From JAAAOZ01 sp964496595 (GTDB lineage: Bacteria; Chloroflexota; Anaerolineae; B4-G1; SLSP01), in the NCBI GenBank assembly GCA_964496595.1, contig CAZCAI010000027.1, positions 1 through 35,080 on the forward strand: 35,080 nucleotides of DNA, given 5' to 3'. The notes below the pieces were generated by a model. That model was not told the DNA's origin. It did no database searches and was given only the letters and a program-made list of their open reading frames with translations. The first letter of the stretch is position 1. The number at the start of each line of letters is the position of its first letter. The translations under genes and the position numbers were made by a program. Of the stretch, positions 1 to 9,337 are shown in pieces.

Positions 1-540
1 TTAGTCGAACCGCGCTGCTTCAGCGATGAGCGCGGCTTCTTTTTGGAGACCTACAAGCGCTCCGCCTTTATCGCGGGCGGGATTCGCGAGCCGTTTGTGC
101 AGACGAATCACTCCCACTCGATGCGCGGGGTGTTGCGCGGCTTGCACTATCAAGTCCCGCCGATGGCGCAAGGCAAGCTGATCGGCGCGATTCACGGGCG
201 CATCTTCGACGTGGGCGTGGATCTGCGGAAAGGCTCGCCGACCTACGGCCAGTGGGTGGGCAAGATCCTCTCCGGCGACGCCCCGCGCTATCTCTACATC
301 CCGCCCGGATTCGCCCACGGCTTCTGCGTGCTGAGCGCGACGGCGGACATCGTCTATCAGGTGACGGCGGAGTACGCCGCCGCGCACGACCGCGGCATCC
401 TGTGGAGCGATCCGGAGATTGGCATCGACTGGCCGCTGGAAGGCGCGCCGTTGCTTTCGCCCAAGGATGAAGCGCAACCACGTTTAGCGGAGGCGGAGAA
501 TCCCTTTGCCTACGATCATCAAGACTATCCAGGGAGGTGA
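1..540 (+). CDS. rfbC: dTDP-4-dehydrorhamnose 3,5-epimerase, 5'-truncated by window edge
   Basis: The reading frame is open from base 1, so the true start lies upstream and about the first 10 residues are missing. The family epimerises C3 and C5 of dTDP-4-keto-6-deoxyglucose in dTDP-L-rhamnose synthesis, supplying cell-surface polysaccharide. Visible family signatures are the N-terminal DERGFFLETY segment, the VLRGLHYQ motif with the catalytic-site histidine, a DVGVDLRKGSPTYGQW strand, and YIPPGFAHGFCVLS of the cupin barrel, followed by the YQVT strand and an IGIDWPL end. About 180 residues remain, close to the usual family length. The stop overlaps the ribosome binding site of the next gene. 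Activity on other dTDP-sugars cannot be excluded. Confidence 0.9.
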   Translation, partial: LVEPRCFSDERGFFLETYKRSAFIAGGIREPFVQTNHSHSMRGVLRGLHYQVPPMAQGKLIGAIHGRIFDVGVDLRKGSPTYGQWVGKILSGDAPRYLYIPPGFAHGFCVLSATADIVYQVTAEYAAAHDRGILWSDPEIGIDWPLEGAPLLSPKDEAQPRLAEAENPFAYDHQDYPGR

Positions 541-543
541 GCG

Positions 544-1470
544 ATGACCCCGTGGCTGATCGCGCTCATCGTCGGGGCCGCGCTCTTGATCGGCGGCGGA
601 TGGTACTTCTCCCACATCGTCCTCTATCCCCAGACGTGGGAGGTGCAGGCCTCCTACGACTACGTGGTCGAGGCCGGCCAATTAGATCCGGCGCAGTGGG
701 AAGCGTGGCCTAAAGAGGAGGTGCGCATCCAGTCGCCGCACGGCTACCCGCTCTTCGGCGTCTACCTGCCCCAGCCGGCGGCCACAGCGGCCCAGAAGAC
801 CGTGATCATCGTGCATGGCATCACCTTCACGCTCTACGGCTCGGTGAAGTACGTGGAGATGTTCTACCGGCGGGGATTCAACGTCCTGCTGGTCGACCAG
901 CGCCATCACGGGCGCAGCGGCGGCCCAAACACGACCTTCGGCCTTGAGGAGAAGTACGACATCCAGGCGTGGGTGGATTGGGCTTTAGAGCGCAGCGGCG
1001 AGCGCGGCGGCGAGGGCTGTCGCGTGGGCACGCACGGCGAATCGCTGGGCGCCGCGACGGTGCTCCAACACGCGGCCATCGATCCGCGCGTGGCCTTCGT
1101 CATCGCCGATTGCCCCTACGCCAGCGCCTTCGACGAGTTCGCCTACCGCTTCCGGGCCGATTATCACCTGCCGCCCTTCCCGTGGCTACACATCGCCAAC
1201 CTCATCAGCAAGGCGCGCGCCGGTTTTGCCTTCGAGGCGGCCGCGCCCATCGCCACGATCTCCGAGGTCGCGACGCCCATCTTCTTCATCCACGGCGCCG
1301 ATGACGACTACATCCCGCCGGAGGCCAGCCGCGCCCTCTACGAAGCGAAACGGCGCGGCGTGCGGAAAATTTGGCTGGCGCCCCACGCCGCTCACGCCGA
1401 ATCGCTGCTCAAGAACCCGGCGGATTATGATCGCCGGGTGGGGGAGTTCTTGGATGAGATTGGGATGTAG
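544..1470 (+). CDS. alpha/beta hydrolase with N-terminal membrane anchor
   Basis: A 308-residue serine hydrolase of the alpha/beta-fold superfamily. Residues about 4-25 form a hydrophobic helix, probably a signal anchor. The oxyanion region follows in VIIVHGITF, the nucleophile elbow is G-E-S-L-G with Ser167, the acid is probably Asp253 or Asp254 in HGADDDYIPP, and the histidine is probably His284 in HAAHAES. The DQRHHGRSGG segment is typical of the BAAT/dienelactone-hydrolase-like YqkD/FrsA group. The substrate is unknown. The ATG lies 3 bases after the rfbC stop with GGGAGG just upstream, so the two genes are likely cotranscribed. The pairing with a sugar epimerase may be incidental. Confidence 0.85.
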   Translation: MTPWLIALIVGAALLIGGGWYFSHIVLYPQTWEVQASYDYVVEAGQLDPAQWEAWPKEEVRIQSPHGYPLFGVYLPQPAATAAQKTVIIVHGITFTLYGSVKYVEMFYRRGFNVLLVDQRHHGRSGGPNTTFGLEEKYDIQAWVDWALERSGERGGEGCRVGTHGESLGAATVLQHAAIDPRVAFVIADCPYASAFDEFAYRFRADYHLPPFPWLHIANLISKARAGFAFEAAAPIATISEVATPIFFIHGADDDYIPPEASRALYEAKRRGVRKIWLAPHAAHAESLLKNPADYDRRVGEFLDEIGM

Positions 1471-1497
1471 CACTAAAAAGTAGCCGGAGGTATCAAC

Positions 1498-4400
1498 ATG
1501 AGTTTGGTCGATGGCAAGATTGAGTTAGATTCAACACGACAAGCGCAATTCGAGAGGCTTTTTGAGGAGTGCCTCCACACCTTTTTGGAGACGCCGGACG
1601 GACAGGCGCATCTGACGGCCTATGGTACGGCCAGAGAGAAGGCGCGGGCTAATATGGACGCTATCCGCGCGGTGGAGGCCGCAGGTGAGGACATCACCGA
1701 TCTGGTGCTTGCCAAATTGTTGCCCCACGCCGATACCGAGGCCAACCGCGAGGCCGGGCGTTGGATTTGTATTGCCCCGGCCTTCAATACCGATGTGCGC
1801 ATAAAGTACGAGGCCGCTGGCTGGACACAGCCAGAAGATTGGCCCAAGGTGGCCCGGGCCATCTTCGATTTTGTGCGCCGCTGCATCGAGCATCCAACGC
1901 AATTGGAGGAAGCTTGTGATGAGTTCGCAGCGTTGCCGTACGCCATCGGCTTCCAGACCGGCACGCTCTCGCCTATTCTCAACGCGCTGCGCCCCGATGA
2001 CTTCCTATTGATCAACAACAAATCACGAGAAACCATCAATTACTTCGCCGATACCTCCCACGGTCAAAAATTACGCGAGTATCCGGCGACGAATGCGACA
2101 GGCTGGAAGTTGATTCACGCCCTGATGCCAGTGATGCATCAGTTTGACATGCCGGAGCTGCGAGATGCGGATCTCTTCGATATGTTTAGCCACTGGCTGG
2201 TCGCCGTGAAAGATTATGCGTTTGGGGAGGAGAGCCAAGAGCTGATTGGTGAAGATGTAAAGGGAAACGATACCATTCTTGCTCTACCGTTTTCCAACAT
2301 CTTTGCCAACCAAGAGGAAGCGGATTGGGCCTTTGACCGCTTGCGTGAAACCTTGAAGATGCTCAACGTGGAAAGCCCAAAAGATGAACGATTCGCGATT
2401 ACATGGGCCTCAAGCACGAAACGTCTGCGGCTAAATTTTGGTAAATGGGCCATTCTACAATTTGACAAACTTACCAAGCGTGAGAGTGTGGGGCTTACGT
2501 TGCTGGCTGATCTGGCACAGGATATCCCAGGATTAACATCGGACTTCACTTTTACGACTCATGACGATGTAGAAGTGTGTCTCTACACTCTTTCATTTGA
2601 TCAAGCGCATCAACTGGAATCCGAGCTACAGAAGGCTCAAGCGGCCAGCCTCTCTTACATAAGAGAACGCTTTGAGAACTGGGAAGCTACGCATACCCGC
2701 AAGCACAACCAAGCTGAGATCGCTGAGGCCATCTTCGACGAAAGTCAGCGCTCCCGTTTATTCTCTCAAGGCATAAAAACCTCGCCAATGAGTGAAGATC
2801 CCTTCAACGTCTGGTGGGTCAATCAAGGCTCGACGTTGGCGGATGAAAAGCGCGGCGGATTTCTGTGGGCGCCGCTCCAATCCAAAGGTGGACGCTCAAT
2901 GTATCATTGGGACTTGCTCGATGAAGCTCAGGAAGGTGATGTGGTGTTGCATTATGCGGATGGCGTGGTGAGGTGCGTAAGTCAGGTGCAAGCCAGCGCC
3001 GTGATCGCAGAGAAGCCGCATGCTTCCGTTCAAAGCGATTGGGAACAAGAAGGCCGATTAGTTCGCTCTACTTATCACGAACTGCGTCCGCCTGTTTCGC
3101 TGAAGGATTTCGCTGCTGATTTGTTGGATTTTGATATCGAGCAAGGGCCACTTAATCGTAATGCAGAGGTCAAACAGGGGTATTTGTTCCGCCTCACGCC
3201 AGAAGCGCTCGCCCTTATTGTGGATGGACATCCAGATGTAAACTGGCCGGTGTTCGTGACATCATTGGCAGGATCGCCTATATCTGGCTATTTCACCACT
3301 CGAACCTTTGAGTTATTATCGGGACTCCACCGGAATCCCACTAAAGATTTCTACATGGCGCACAGAGAGGAACTCGAAATCCACCTCAGAGAACCTTTCA
3401 AACAACTCATGCGTGATGTGATCGCGCAGTTGCCGCCGGCCATTACCGACGTGATGGAAACTGAGAAACGCCTCTTCTCCCGCATCCTCAAAAATGATTA
3501 TGGGCAGGGTGGCGCGTGGGATTTCTACTGGGGCGCGCTCTATCCGGAAGGTGGCAAGCGCACGACCGACGCCCAGCTTTCGCTGTGGATCTATCCCGAA
3601 AAATTAGGGTTCAGTTTTTATCTTGGAGAATACGGCACCGAACTGCGCGAGCGCTTCTTGCGTAATTGTCAGAAATACTATACTACGCTGATCCGGCTCT
3701 TGAGAAACAATTTTACCAATCCGCGCCTCATTTTTGGATATCAAGAGGGCATCACTGATATAGAAGAACGGACAGACAATATATGGCAGGAATGGCTACG
3801 GGCGCCCGATCAGACAGAGATCGATGTAGCACTAGTCCTTACACACCAAGAAGTGTTTCGCTACTCCGCCAAGCAATTACGCGATCTCATCGCGCAGACC
3901 TACCAACAACTCTTCCCGTTGGTTCTCCTGACCTTGCACGACGATCCGCTACCTGCCATCCGGGCTTTCCTTAACTGGGATGGCGATGAAATGGAGAAAG
4001 CGCCCGAGCCGAACCTCATCTACACGTTAGATATGTGTGTCAAGGATACCTTCTTCGCCAAGCCAACCTTGCAGCGTTGGGTGCGCGCCATCGAGCGGAA
4101 AAAGCAGGCCATCTTCTACGGCCCGCCGGGCACGGGGAAGACCTACCTGGCGGAGCACATCGCCCGCCATCTAATCAGTGAGGGAGATGGATTCGTTGAG
4201 GTTGTGCAATTTCATCCCGCCTATGCCTACGAGGACTTCGTCCAGGGCATCCGTCCACAATCGCGCGCGGATGGCAATTTGAGTTATCCGGTTATGCCGG
4301 GGCGCTTCCTGGATTTTTGCCGCCGGGCGCGTATGTGCGAGGATCGCTGCGTACTCATCATCGACGAGATCAACCGCGCCAATCTCTCCCGCGTCTTCGG

Positions 4401-4848
4401 CGAGTTGATGTATCTGCTGGAATATCGCGACCGCACGGCGCCCTTAGCGGCGGGCGGCGAGTTTCAAATCTCCAAGAACGTGCGCATCATCGGCACGATG
4501 AACACCGCCGACCGCTCCATCGCCCTGGTGGATCACGCCCTGCGTCGGCGTTTTGCTTTCCTGGCGCTCTATCCCGATGAGAATGTCCTGCGTCGCTATC
4601 ATCAGCATCATCCCCCCGCTATTGACATCGAGCGCTTGATCGGCGTCTTGCAGAACCTTAATCAACAAATCGATAACCGGCATTACGCCGTCGGCATTAC
4701 ATTCTTTATGGATGAAGATTTAGATCAGCATCTCGCGGACATCTGGCAAATGGAGATTGAACCCTATCTTGAAGAGTACTTCTTCGATCAGCCGGAGAAA
4801 GTAGAGCAATTCCGTTGGGATAAAATTAAGGACAAACTCATCCTGTGA
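1498..4848 (+). CDS. mcrB: McrB-like type IV restriction AAA+ GTPase with internal EVE-like domain
   Basis: A 1116-residue protein, much longer than E. coli McrB (about 460). In McrBC systems McrB recognises modified DNA and its AAA+ motor drives cleavage by McrC. The C-terminal motor is clear: Walker A GPPGTGKT at 875-882, Walker B VLIIDE at 952-957 followed by INRAN, and the McrB hallmark GTMNTADRS at 999-1007 followed by an arginine-rich HALRRRF sensor. Residues about 437-620 (NVWWVNQGS, a GGFLWAP turn, later SYHELRPPV) look like an EVE/PUA-like modified-base reader. About 1-230 is an alpha-helical N-terminal module and about 640-760 a DUF3578-like segment; both assignments are tentative. 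RBS GGAGG precedes the ATG. The last codons overlap the mcrC start by 4 bases. Confidence 0.9.
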   Translation: MSLVDGKIELDSTRQAQFERLFEECLHTFLETPDGQAHLTAYGTAREKARANMDAIRAVEAAGEDITDLVLAKLLPHADTEANREAGRWICIAPAFNTDVRIKYEAAGWTQPEDWPKVARAIFDFVRRCIEHPTQLEEACDEFAALPYAIGFQTGTLSPILNALRPDDFLLINNKSRETINYFADTSHGQKLREYPATNATGWKLIHALMPVMHQFDMPELRDADLFDMFSHWLVAVKDYAFGEESQELIGEDVKGNDTILALPFSNIFANQEEADWAFDRLRETLKMLNVESPKDERFAITWASSTKRLRLNFGKWAILQFDKLTKRESVGLTLLADLAQDIPGLTSDFTFTTHDDVEVCLYTLSFDQAHQLESELQKAQAASLSYIRERFENWEATHTRKHNQAEIAEAIFDESQRSRLFSQGIKTSPMSEDPFNVWWVNQGSTLADEKRGGFLWAPLQSKGGRSMYHWDLLDEAQEGDVVLHYADGVVRCVSQVQASAVIAEKPHASVQSDWEQEGRLVRSTYHELRPPVSLKDFAADLLDFDIEQGPLNRNAEVKQGYLFRLTPEALALIVDGHPDVNWPVFVTSLAGSPISGYFTTRTFELLSGLHRNPTKDFYMAHREELEIHLREPFKQLMRDVIAQLPPAITDVMETEKRLFSRILKNDYGQGGAWDFYWGALYPEGGKRTTDAQLSLWIYPEKLGFSFYLGEYGTELRERFLRNCQKYYTTLIRLLRNNFTNPRLIFGYQEGITDIEERTDNIWQEWLRAPDQTEIDVALVLTHQEVFRYSAKQLRDLIAQTYQQLFPLVLLTLHDDPLPAIRAFLNWDGDEMEKAPEPNLIYTLDMCVKDTFFAKPTLQRWVRAIERKKQAIFYGPPGTGKTYLAEHIARHLISEGDGFVEVVQFHPAYAYEDFVQGIRPQSRADGNLSYPVMPGRFLDFCRRARMCEDRCVLIIDEINRANLSRVFGELMYLLEYRDRTAPLAAGGEFQISKNVRIIGTMNTADRSIALVDHALRRRFAFLALYPDENVLRRYHQHHPPAIDIERLIGVLQNLNQQIDNRHYAVGITFFMDEDLDQHLADIWQMEIEPYLEEYFFDQPEKVEQFRWDKIKDKLIL

Positions 4849-6053
4849 CCCGCACAACCATCCCGCTGACCGAATATGTCACGCACACATTGTCGCCGGA
4901 GGCTTTCTCTCAAGAAGCGGGGGAGATCCTTTGGCGCGATTATCGGAGCCAGGTCACGGTTGATTTTCCCTCGCCCAAGACTGATGACCAATGGGCGTTG
5001 ACGCCGCAGGGTTGGGTTGGGTATATCCCCGTGACGGCGGAACTGGGCCTCCAACTTCAGCCCAAAATCGCTTTGGAGAACATCTTTCGCATGCTGGAGT
5101 ATGCCTATCGCCTGAAGAGCTTTGAATTCTTGGAGGAGGATGTAACGCACGTTCAGTCCCTCACGGATTTTTACGAGCGCCTGGCCAACATCTTGGCGAA
5201 ACGGGTGTTGGATCGCGCGCGGAAGGGGTTGCATCACGCCTATATGCCGGAGAACGAGCGCCTGCCCTATGTTCGTGGGCGGTTAGATGCGCGACGCTTG
5301 GCGCATCAACCGTGGAGCGCGGCGTTGCATTGTCACTACGAAGAGCACACCGCCGATATTGAGGAGAATCAGATCTTGGCGTGGACGCTGCTACGCATCG
5401 CCCGCAGCAATATGTGCTCGTCGCGCGTCCAGCCCACAGTGCGACAGGCCTATCGCGTGTTGCAAGGCGCGGCCTCCGTGGCGCCGTTCTCGCCTCAGGA
5501 TTGCGTGGGGCGCTTTTACAATCGCCTCAACGCTGATTACCATCCGATGCACGCGCTCTGTCGCTTCTTCCTCGAGCACAGCGGGCCAACCCACCGCGTA
5601 GGCGACCGCACCTTTATGCCGTTTTTGGTCAACATGGCCCGCCTATACGAACTGTTCGTCGCGGAATGGCTGAAGCAACACCTCCAAACCGAGCGTCTGC
5701 AACTCAAAGCTCAAGACATCGTCGCCTTGGGCAAGGATCAGAGCCTACGCTTCAACATCGATCTCACGCTCTATGACACGGAGACGCAGACCGCGCTGTG
5801 CATCTTGGATACCAAATATAAAGCCGCCCAAACACCCTCGGCGAGCGATATCTCTCAAGTTGTGACCTACGCCGAGATCAAGGGATGCCAGGATGCCTTC
5901 TTGATCTACCCCACGCCTTTGCATCCCCCGCTGGATCAGCAAATTGGACGGAAGCGCGTGCGCAGCCTCACCTTCCCCATCGCTGGCGATCTGGAGGAAA
6001 GCGGCCACATCTTTCGCGAGGCACTCCTGGCAATACTGATGTCCAACTCGTGA
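4845..6053 (+). CDS. mcrC: McrC-like PD-(D/E)XK endonuclease subunit
   Basis: A 402-residue nuclease subunit expected to bind the McrB hexamer and cut DNA carrying modified cytosine or other modified bases. The start is GTG, overlapping the mcrB stop as GTGA, which implies translational coupling. The N-terminal part includes the McrC-type segment GWVGYIPVTAELGLQLQPKI. The nuclease core has Asp306 in FNIDLTLYD and Asp322-x-Lys324 in ILDTKYK, the expected PD-(D/E)XK arrangement, followed by a SDISQVVTYAEIKG helix of the 5-methylcytosine restriction subunit family. All catalytic positions appear intact, so the system looks functional. Which modification it targets cannot be read from the sequence. 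Confidence 0.93.
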   Translation: MTRTTIPLTEYVTHTLSPEAFSQEAGEILWRDYRSQVTVDFPSPKTDDQWALTPQGWVGYIPVTAELGLQLQPKIALENIFRMLEYAYRLKSFEFLEEDVTHVQSLTDFYERLANILAKRVLDRARKGLHHAYMPENERLPYVRGRLDARRLAHQPWSAALHCHYEEHTADIEENQILAWTLLRIARSNMCSSRVQPTVRQAYRVLQGAASVAPFSPQDCVGRFYNRLNADYHPMHALCRFFLEHSGPTHRVGDRTFMPFLVNMARLYELFVAEWLKQHLQTERLQLKAQDIVALGKDQSLRFNIDLTLYDTETQTALCILDTKYKAAQTPSASDISQVVTYAEIKGCQDAFLIYPTPLHPPLDQQIGRKRVRSLTFPIAGDLEESGHIFREALLAILMSNS

Positions 6054-6059
6054 TATAAT
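6054..6059 (+). promoter_or_regulatory. Possible -10 box after mcrC
   Basis: A perfect TATAAT begins one base after the mcrC stop codon and 52 bases before the next ATG. No good -35 hexamer sits 16-18 bases upstream, so it may be weak or fortuitous. If real, it would give the third gene of the locus its own transcript. Confidence 0.3.
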
Positions 6060-6110
6060 GAGGGACAGATCCGCGAGAAATACCAATCCCAGAAAGGAGT
6101 AGACCTAAAA

Positions 6111-7031
6111 ATGAGCAAGAAGAAACGACGACGTAGGAATATTCCACCGGCGACGATGCTGCGCCCCCGGATGGAACATCTCTGGGCCGACGAGGCGCTA
6201 TTGCACAAAGATGACGCCGCCATCCAAGGCGATTTGGACGTTCTCGCGCGGGATGTCTCGCCGGAGCTGTTCGTGAAGACGATGCTCCGCGCCTATCAAT
6301 CCGCTTCGGAAGCGGTGCAATCCCGGCTGGATGAGGTGATCCCCGACTGGCTGGCCGAGAGCGGCTACGATGACGCTCTGCGGCAGATGGCCGAAGAGGA
6401 ACTGGGGCCTGAACTGCGACCGTTGGCCCTCTCCTGGCTGAAAGCTGTGGGTGTAGATGTCGGTAAGATCAAAATTCGCCCCCTCCTATTCCTCGATGCC
6501 CTCTATCATGACGATGAAGAGAGGTTGTTTGGCGACAAATCGCAGGCGTTCCTGGCTATTTTATGGTACGTCGATGCCAAAAAGCGACGCGCTCAGGCGC
6601 TGGGCGTACTGCTGGATTACAACCCGCCGTGGGATGGCTCGGTCAAAGACATCTTTGTGACACCTCGGCGGCCCGCCCAGCAGTTGCTCCAATATTTTAC
6701 GAACTCGAGGGATATGCCATTGGAAAGCATCAGTCCCGAACGCGCCAAGACCGTGATGCTAGCGTCCCTCCAGTGCAATCGCGAGGCTGAAGTCCGCTTG
6801 CCCCGCGATCTGATCAAGGCGCGCGACGTATTTGAGCGCCAGGTACTCTCCCTGCCCGATGGGCCGGACACCCCGGAGTTCACGATGCAGGACTTCGAGT
6901 ACCTGGCCCATCACGGCGAGAGTCCCGAACAGATTACGAACTTCGAGCAAACCGTAGGCCGGCGCGTCCGATCCAAGGATGGCAAGGAAATCTTCGTGAT
7001 GGGTTCGATAGACGAAGATGATATGTGGTAG
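6111..7031 (+). CDS. Hypothetical protein downstream of mcrBC
   Basis: A 306-residue soluble protein that I do not recognise. It starts with a strongly basic tail (KKKRRRR at residues 3-9) and ends with an acidic tail (SIDEDDMW). The middle is alpha-helical with many charged pairs and could be HEAT-like, but no catalytic motif is evident. The start has a good AAGGAG site 10 bases upstream. It follows mcrC by 57 bases on the same strand, so it could be an accessory of the restriction locus, or an unrelated gene with the possible -10 box at 6054. The basic N-terminus would suit nucleic-acid binding; that is inference. Confidence 0.7.
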   Translation: MSKKKRRRRNIPPATMLRPRMEHLWADEALLHKDDAAIQGDLDVLARDVSPELFVKTMLRAYQSASEAVQSRLDEVIPDWLAESGYDDALRQMAEEELGPELRPLALSWLKAVGVDVGKIKIRPLLFLDALYHDDEERLFGDKSQAFLAILWYVDAKKRRAQALGVLLDYNPPWDGSVKDIFVTPRRPAQQLLQYFTNSRDMPLESISPERAKTVMLASLQCNREAEVRLPRDLIKARDVFERQVLSLPDGPDTPEFTMQDFEYLAHHGESPEQITNFEQTVGRRVRSKDGKEIFVMGSIDEDDMW

Positions 7032-7123
7032 GGAGGGAAGGCCCCCTCTCTCTTGGGCGTCGCTACGAAATACGCCCTCTGCATCATTGAACAAAGTCAT
7101 TTTTAGCCGTAGAGAAGGAGCTT

Positions 7124-7711
7124 ATGATGGAGAACTTAAAGCAGCGTATCCGTGAAGAAGGGCAGAATTTGGGCAATGGCATCCTTAAAATCGACAGCGT
7201 GATCAACCATCAGGTGGATGCGGCGCTGATGTTGGAGGCGGGCGCCGAATTCGCGCGCGTCTTCGCCCCGACGGAGCCGACGCGCATCCTCACCGCCGAG
7301 GTCTCCGGCATCATGCCCGCGATGTCCGCCGCCTACGCGATGGGCCTGCCGCTGGTCTACGCGCGCAAGCACAAGCCGGTGACGATGCAGGAGCCGGTCT
7401 TCGTGGAGTTCGCGCCCTCGCACACCAAGGGCCACGACGTCTCGCTGATGGTCTCGCCCGAATTCCTCAACCCCGGCGACCGCGTCCTGATCATCGACGA
7501 CTTCTTAGCCACCGGGCAGACAATCCTGGCGATGAGCCGCATCATCGAGGAGGCCGGCGCCACGTTAGTCGGCCTCGGCTTCCTCGTGGAGAAATCCTTC
7601 GAGGGCGGACGCGAGGAGCTGGCGCATTTGAACGTCCCCATCCACTCGTTAGCCATCATCACCGAGATGCGCGAGGACGGCATGATTGTCTTTGATGACG
7701 ATGAAGCCTGA
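7124..7711 (+). CDS. xpt: Xanthine phosphoribosyltransferase
   Basis: A 195-residue type I phosphoribosyltransferase that converts xanthine and PRPP to XMP in purine salvage. It matches the Bacillus-type Xpt in length and in its segments: an N-terminal LKQRIREEGQ helix, LTAEVSGIMPA, the VYARKHKP loop, and the PRPP-binding VLIIDDFLATGQT at about 121-133. The C-terminal GFLVEKSFEGGRE is also characteristic. Two consecutive ATG codons (7124, 7127) follow an AAGGAG site. The adjacent guaA would turn the XMP product into GMP, so the pair forms a logical two-gene operon. No purine riboswitch is recognisable in the 92-base leader, although xpt leaders in Firmicutes often carry one. Confidence 0.95.
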   Translation: MMENLKQRIREEGQNLGNGILKIDSVINHQVDAALMLEAGAEFARVFAPTEPTRILTAEVSGIMPAMSAAYAMGLPLVYARKHKPVTMQEPVFVEFAPSHTKGHDVSLMVSPEFLNPGDRVLIIDDFLATGQTILAMSRIIEEAGATLVGLGFLVEKSFEGGREELAHLNVPIHSLAIITEMREDGMIVFDDDEA

Positions 7712-7727
7712 ACCGGCGGACGGCCGT

Positions 7728-9287
7728 ATGCCCCCCGAAGAAACCATCGTTGTATTAGATTACGGCTCGCAGTACACCCAGCTCATCGCGCGCCGCGTGC
7801 GCGAACTGCGTGTCCACGCCGAAATCCTCCCCTGGGATGTCGATCCCGATCGGCTGCGCGCGCGTCATCCCCACGGCATCATCCTCTCCGGCGGGCCGGA
7901 GAGCGTCACCGCCCCTGACGCGCCGACCCTGCCCGATGGCCTGCTCGCGTTGGATGTGCCGGTGCTGGGCATCTGCTACGGGATGCAATTGTTGGCCCAC
8001 ACCTTGGGCGGCGAGGTCGCGCCCGGCGATGAGCGGGAGTACGGCCCCGCGCGGATCACGGTATCGAAGCCGTCGTCGCCGCTCTTCGCGGAGTTGCCCG
8101 CCACGTTAGACGTGTGGATGAGCCACGGCGACCGCGTGACCGCGCTCCCGCCCAACTTCGAGCCGTTGGCGCGCAGCGAGAACGGCGTCCTGGCCGCGAT
8201 GGGCGATTCGGCACGCCGCATCTACGGCCTGCAATTCCACCCGGAGGTGCAACACACCCCGCGCGGGATGGAGATCCTGCGCCGCTTCCTCTTCGATCTC
8301 TGCGGCTGCGAGGGCGCGTGGACGCCTGACGCCTTTATCGAGTCGGCGGTGGCGAAGATCCGCGCGCAGGTCGGCGACGCGGGCGTGATCTGCGGCCTGA
8401 GCGGCGGCGTGGACAGCGCCGTGACGGCGGCGCTCGTGCATCGCGCCGTGGGCGACCAGCTCACCTGCATCTTCGTCGATACGGGCCTGCTCCGCCGCGA
8501 CGAGGCCGAGCAAGTCGAGGCGACCTTCCGCGCCGCGCTGGGCATCCGCCTGGTGCTGGTCGATGCGGCGGAGCGCTTCTTCGCCGCACTGGCCGGCGTC
8601 ACCGATCCCGAGACCAAGCGGCGCATCATCGGCGAGCAGTTCATCCGCATCTTCGAGGAGGAAAGCAGCCGCCTGGACGCGGCGCACTTCCTGGCCCAAG
8701 GCACGATTTATCCCGACGTGATCGAGAGCGCGGGTAGTGCGGGTAGTGCAGGCACTACCTACGCGAGGCGCATCAAATCGCATCACAACGTGGGCGGGCT
8801 GCCGGAGGATATGGCGCTCGAGCTGGTGGAGCCGCTGCGCGATCTCTTCAAGGATGAGGTGCGCAAGGTCGGGCTGGCGCTCGGCCTGCCGGAGAAGCTC
8901 ATCTGGCGCCACCCCTTCCCCGGGCCGGGATTGGCCGTGCGCATCCTGGGCGAAGTCACGCCCCAGCGCGTCGCCACGCTCCAGGCCGCCGATGCAATTT
9001 TTATGGAAGCGCTGTGGGATGCCGGCCTGTATCGAGAGACCTCGCAGGCCTTCGCCGTCCTGCTGCCCGTGCGGAGCGTCGGCGTGATGGGCGATGGGCG
9101 CACCTACGCCAACGTCATCGCGCTGCGCGCCGTCAGCACCGAGGATTTTATGACGGCGGATTGGACGCGCTTGCCCTATCCGCTGCTGGCCCAGGTCGCC
9201 AATCGCATCGTCAACGAGGCGCCGGGCGTCAACCGCGTCGTCTACGACATCAGCAGCAAACCGCCCGCTACCATCGAATGGGAGTGA
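7728..9287 (+). CDS. guaA: GMP synthase (glutamine-hydrolysing)
   Basis: Converts XMP to GMP using glutamine and ATP. The class I amidotransferase domain comes first, with the nucleophile cysteine in GICYGMQ and the His/Glu pair in LQFHPEV. The ATP pyrophosphatase domain has the P-loop SGGVDS, and the dimerisation domain has RHPFPGPGLAVR and ends with KPPATIEWE. Start choice is uncertain. The ATG at 7728 gives the usual short lead before VVLDYGSQ, while in-frame ATGs at 7695 and 7701 or TTG at 7686 would overlap xpt. An oddity is a Gly/Ser/Ala-rich insert (GSAGSAGTTYARR) before IKSHHNVGG, about four residues longer than E. coli GuaA there, encoded by a DNA palindrome at 8742-8759. Confidence 0.96.
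   Translation: MPPEETIVVLDYGSQYTQLIARRVRELRVHAEILPWDVDPDRLRARHPHGIILSGGPESVTAPDAPTLPDGLLALDVPVLGICYGMQLLAHTLGGEVAPGDEREYGPARITVSKPSSPLFAELPATLDVWMSHGDRVTALPPNFEPLARSENGVLAAMGDSARRIYGLQFHPEVQHTPRGMEILRRFLFDLCGCEGAWTPDAFIESAVAKIRAQVGDAGVICGLSGGVDSAVTAALVHRAVGDQLTCIFVDTGLLRRDEAEQVEATFRAALGIRLVLVDAAERFFAALAGVTDPETKRRIIGEQFIRIFEEESSRLDAAHFLAQGTIYPDVIESAGSAGSAGTTYARRIKSHHNVGGLPEDMALELVEPLRDLFKDEVRKVGLALGLPEKLIWRHPFPGPGLAVRILGEVTPQRVATLQAADAIFMEALWDAGLYRETSQAFAVLLPVRSVGVMGDGRTYANVIALRAVSTEDFMTADWTRLPYPLLAQVANRIVNEAPGVNRVVYDISSKPPATIEWE
8742..8759. repeat. Perfect palindrome inside guaA
   Basis: GGTAGTGC and its exact complement GCACTACC are separated by AG. The left arm is also directly repeated just upstream (8733-8740). 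The segment encodes a flexible loop that is slightly longer than in E. coli GuaA, so it looks like a small in-frame insertion. Confidence 0.7.
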
Positions 9288-9337
9288 ACCGCGCACACGT
9301 TGGGTCTGGTATCGCCCCCGCCGAACCATCGCGGATA

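Noticed and set aside
7032..7123. Purine riboswitch before xpt
   Set aside because: Searched for because xpt leaders often have one; the conserved loops of the purine aptamer are absent from the 92-base leader.
8106..9329. Long minus-strand open frame opposite guaA
   Set aside because: It is a composition shadow of a GC-rich gene; the translation is low-complexity Arg/Ala/Gln/His and guaA is unmistakable on the other strand.
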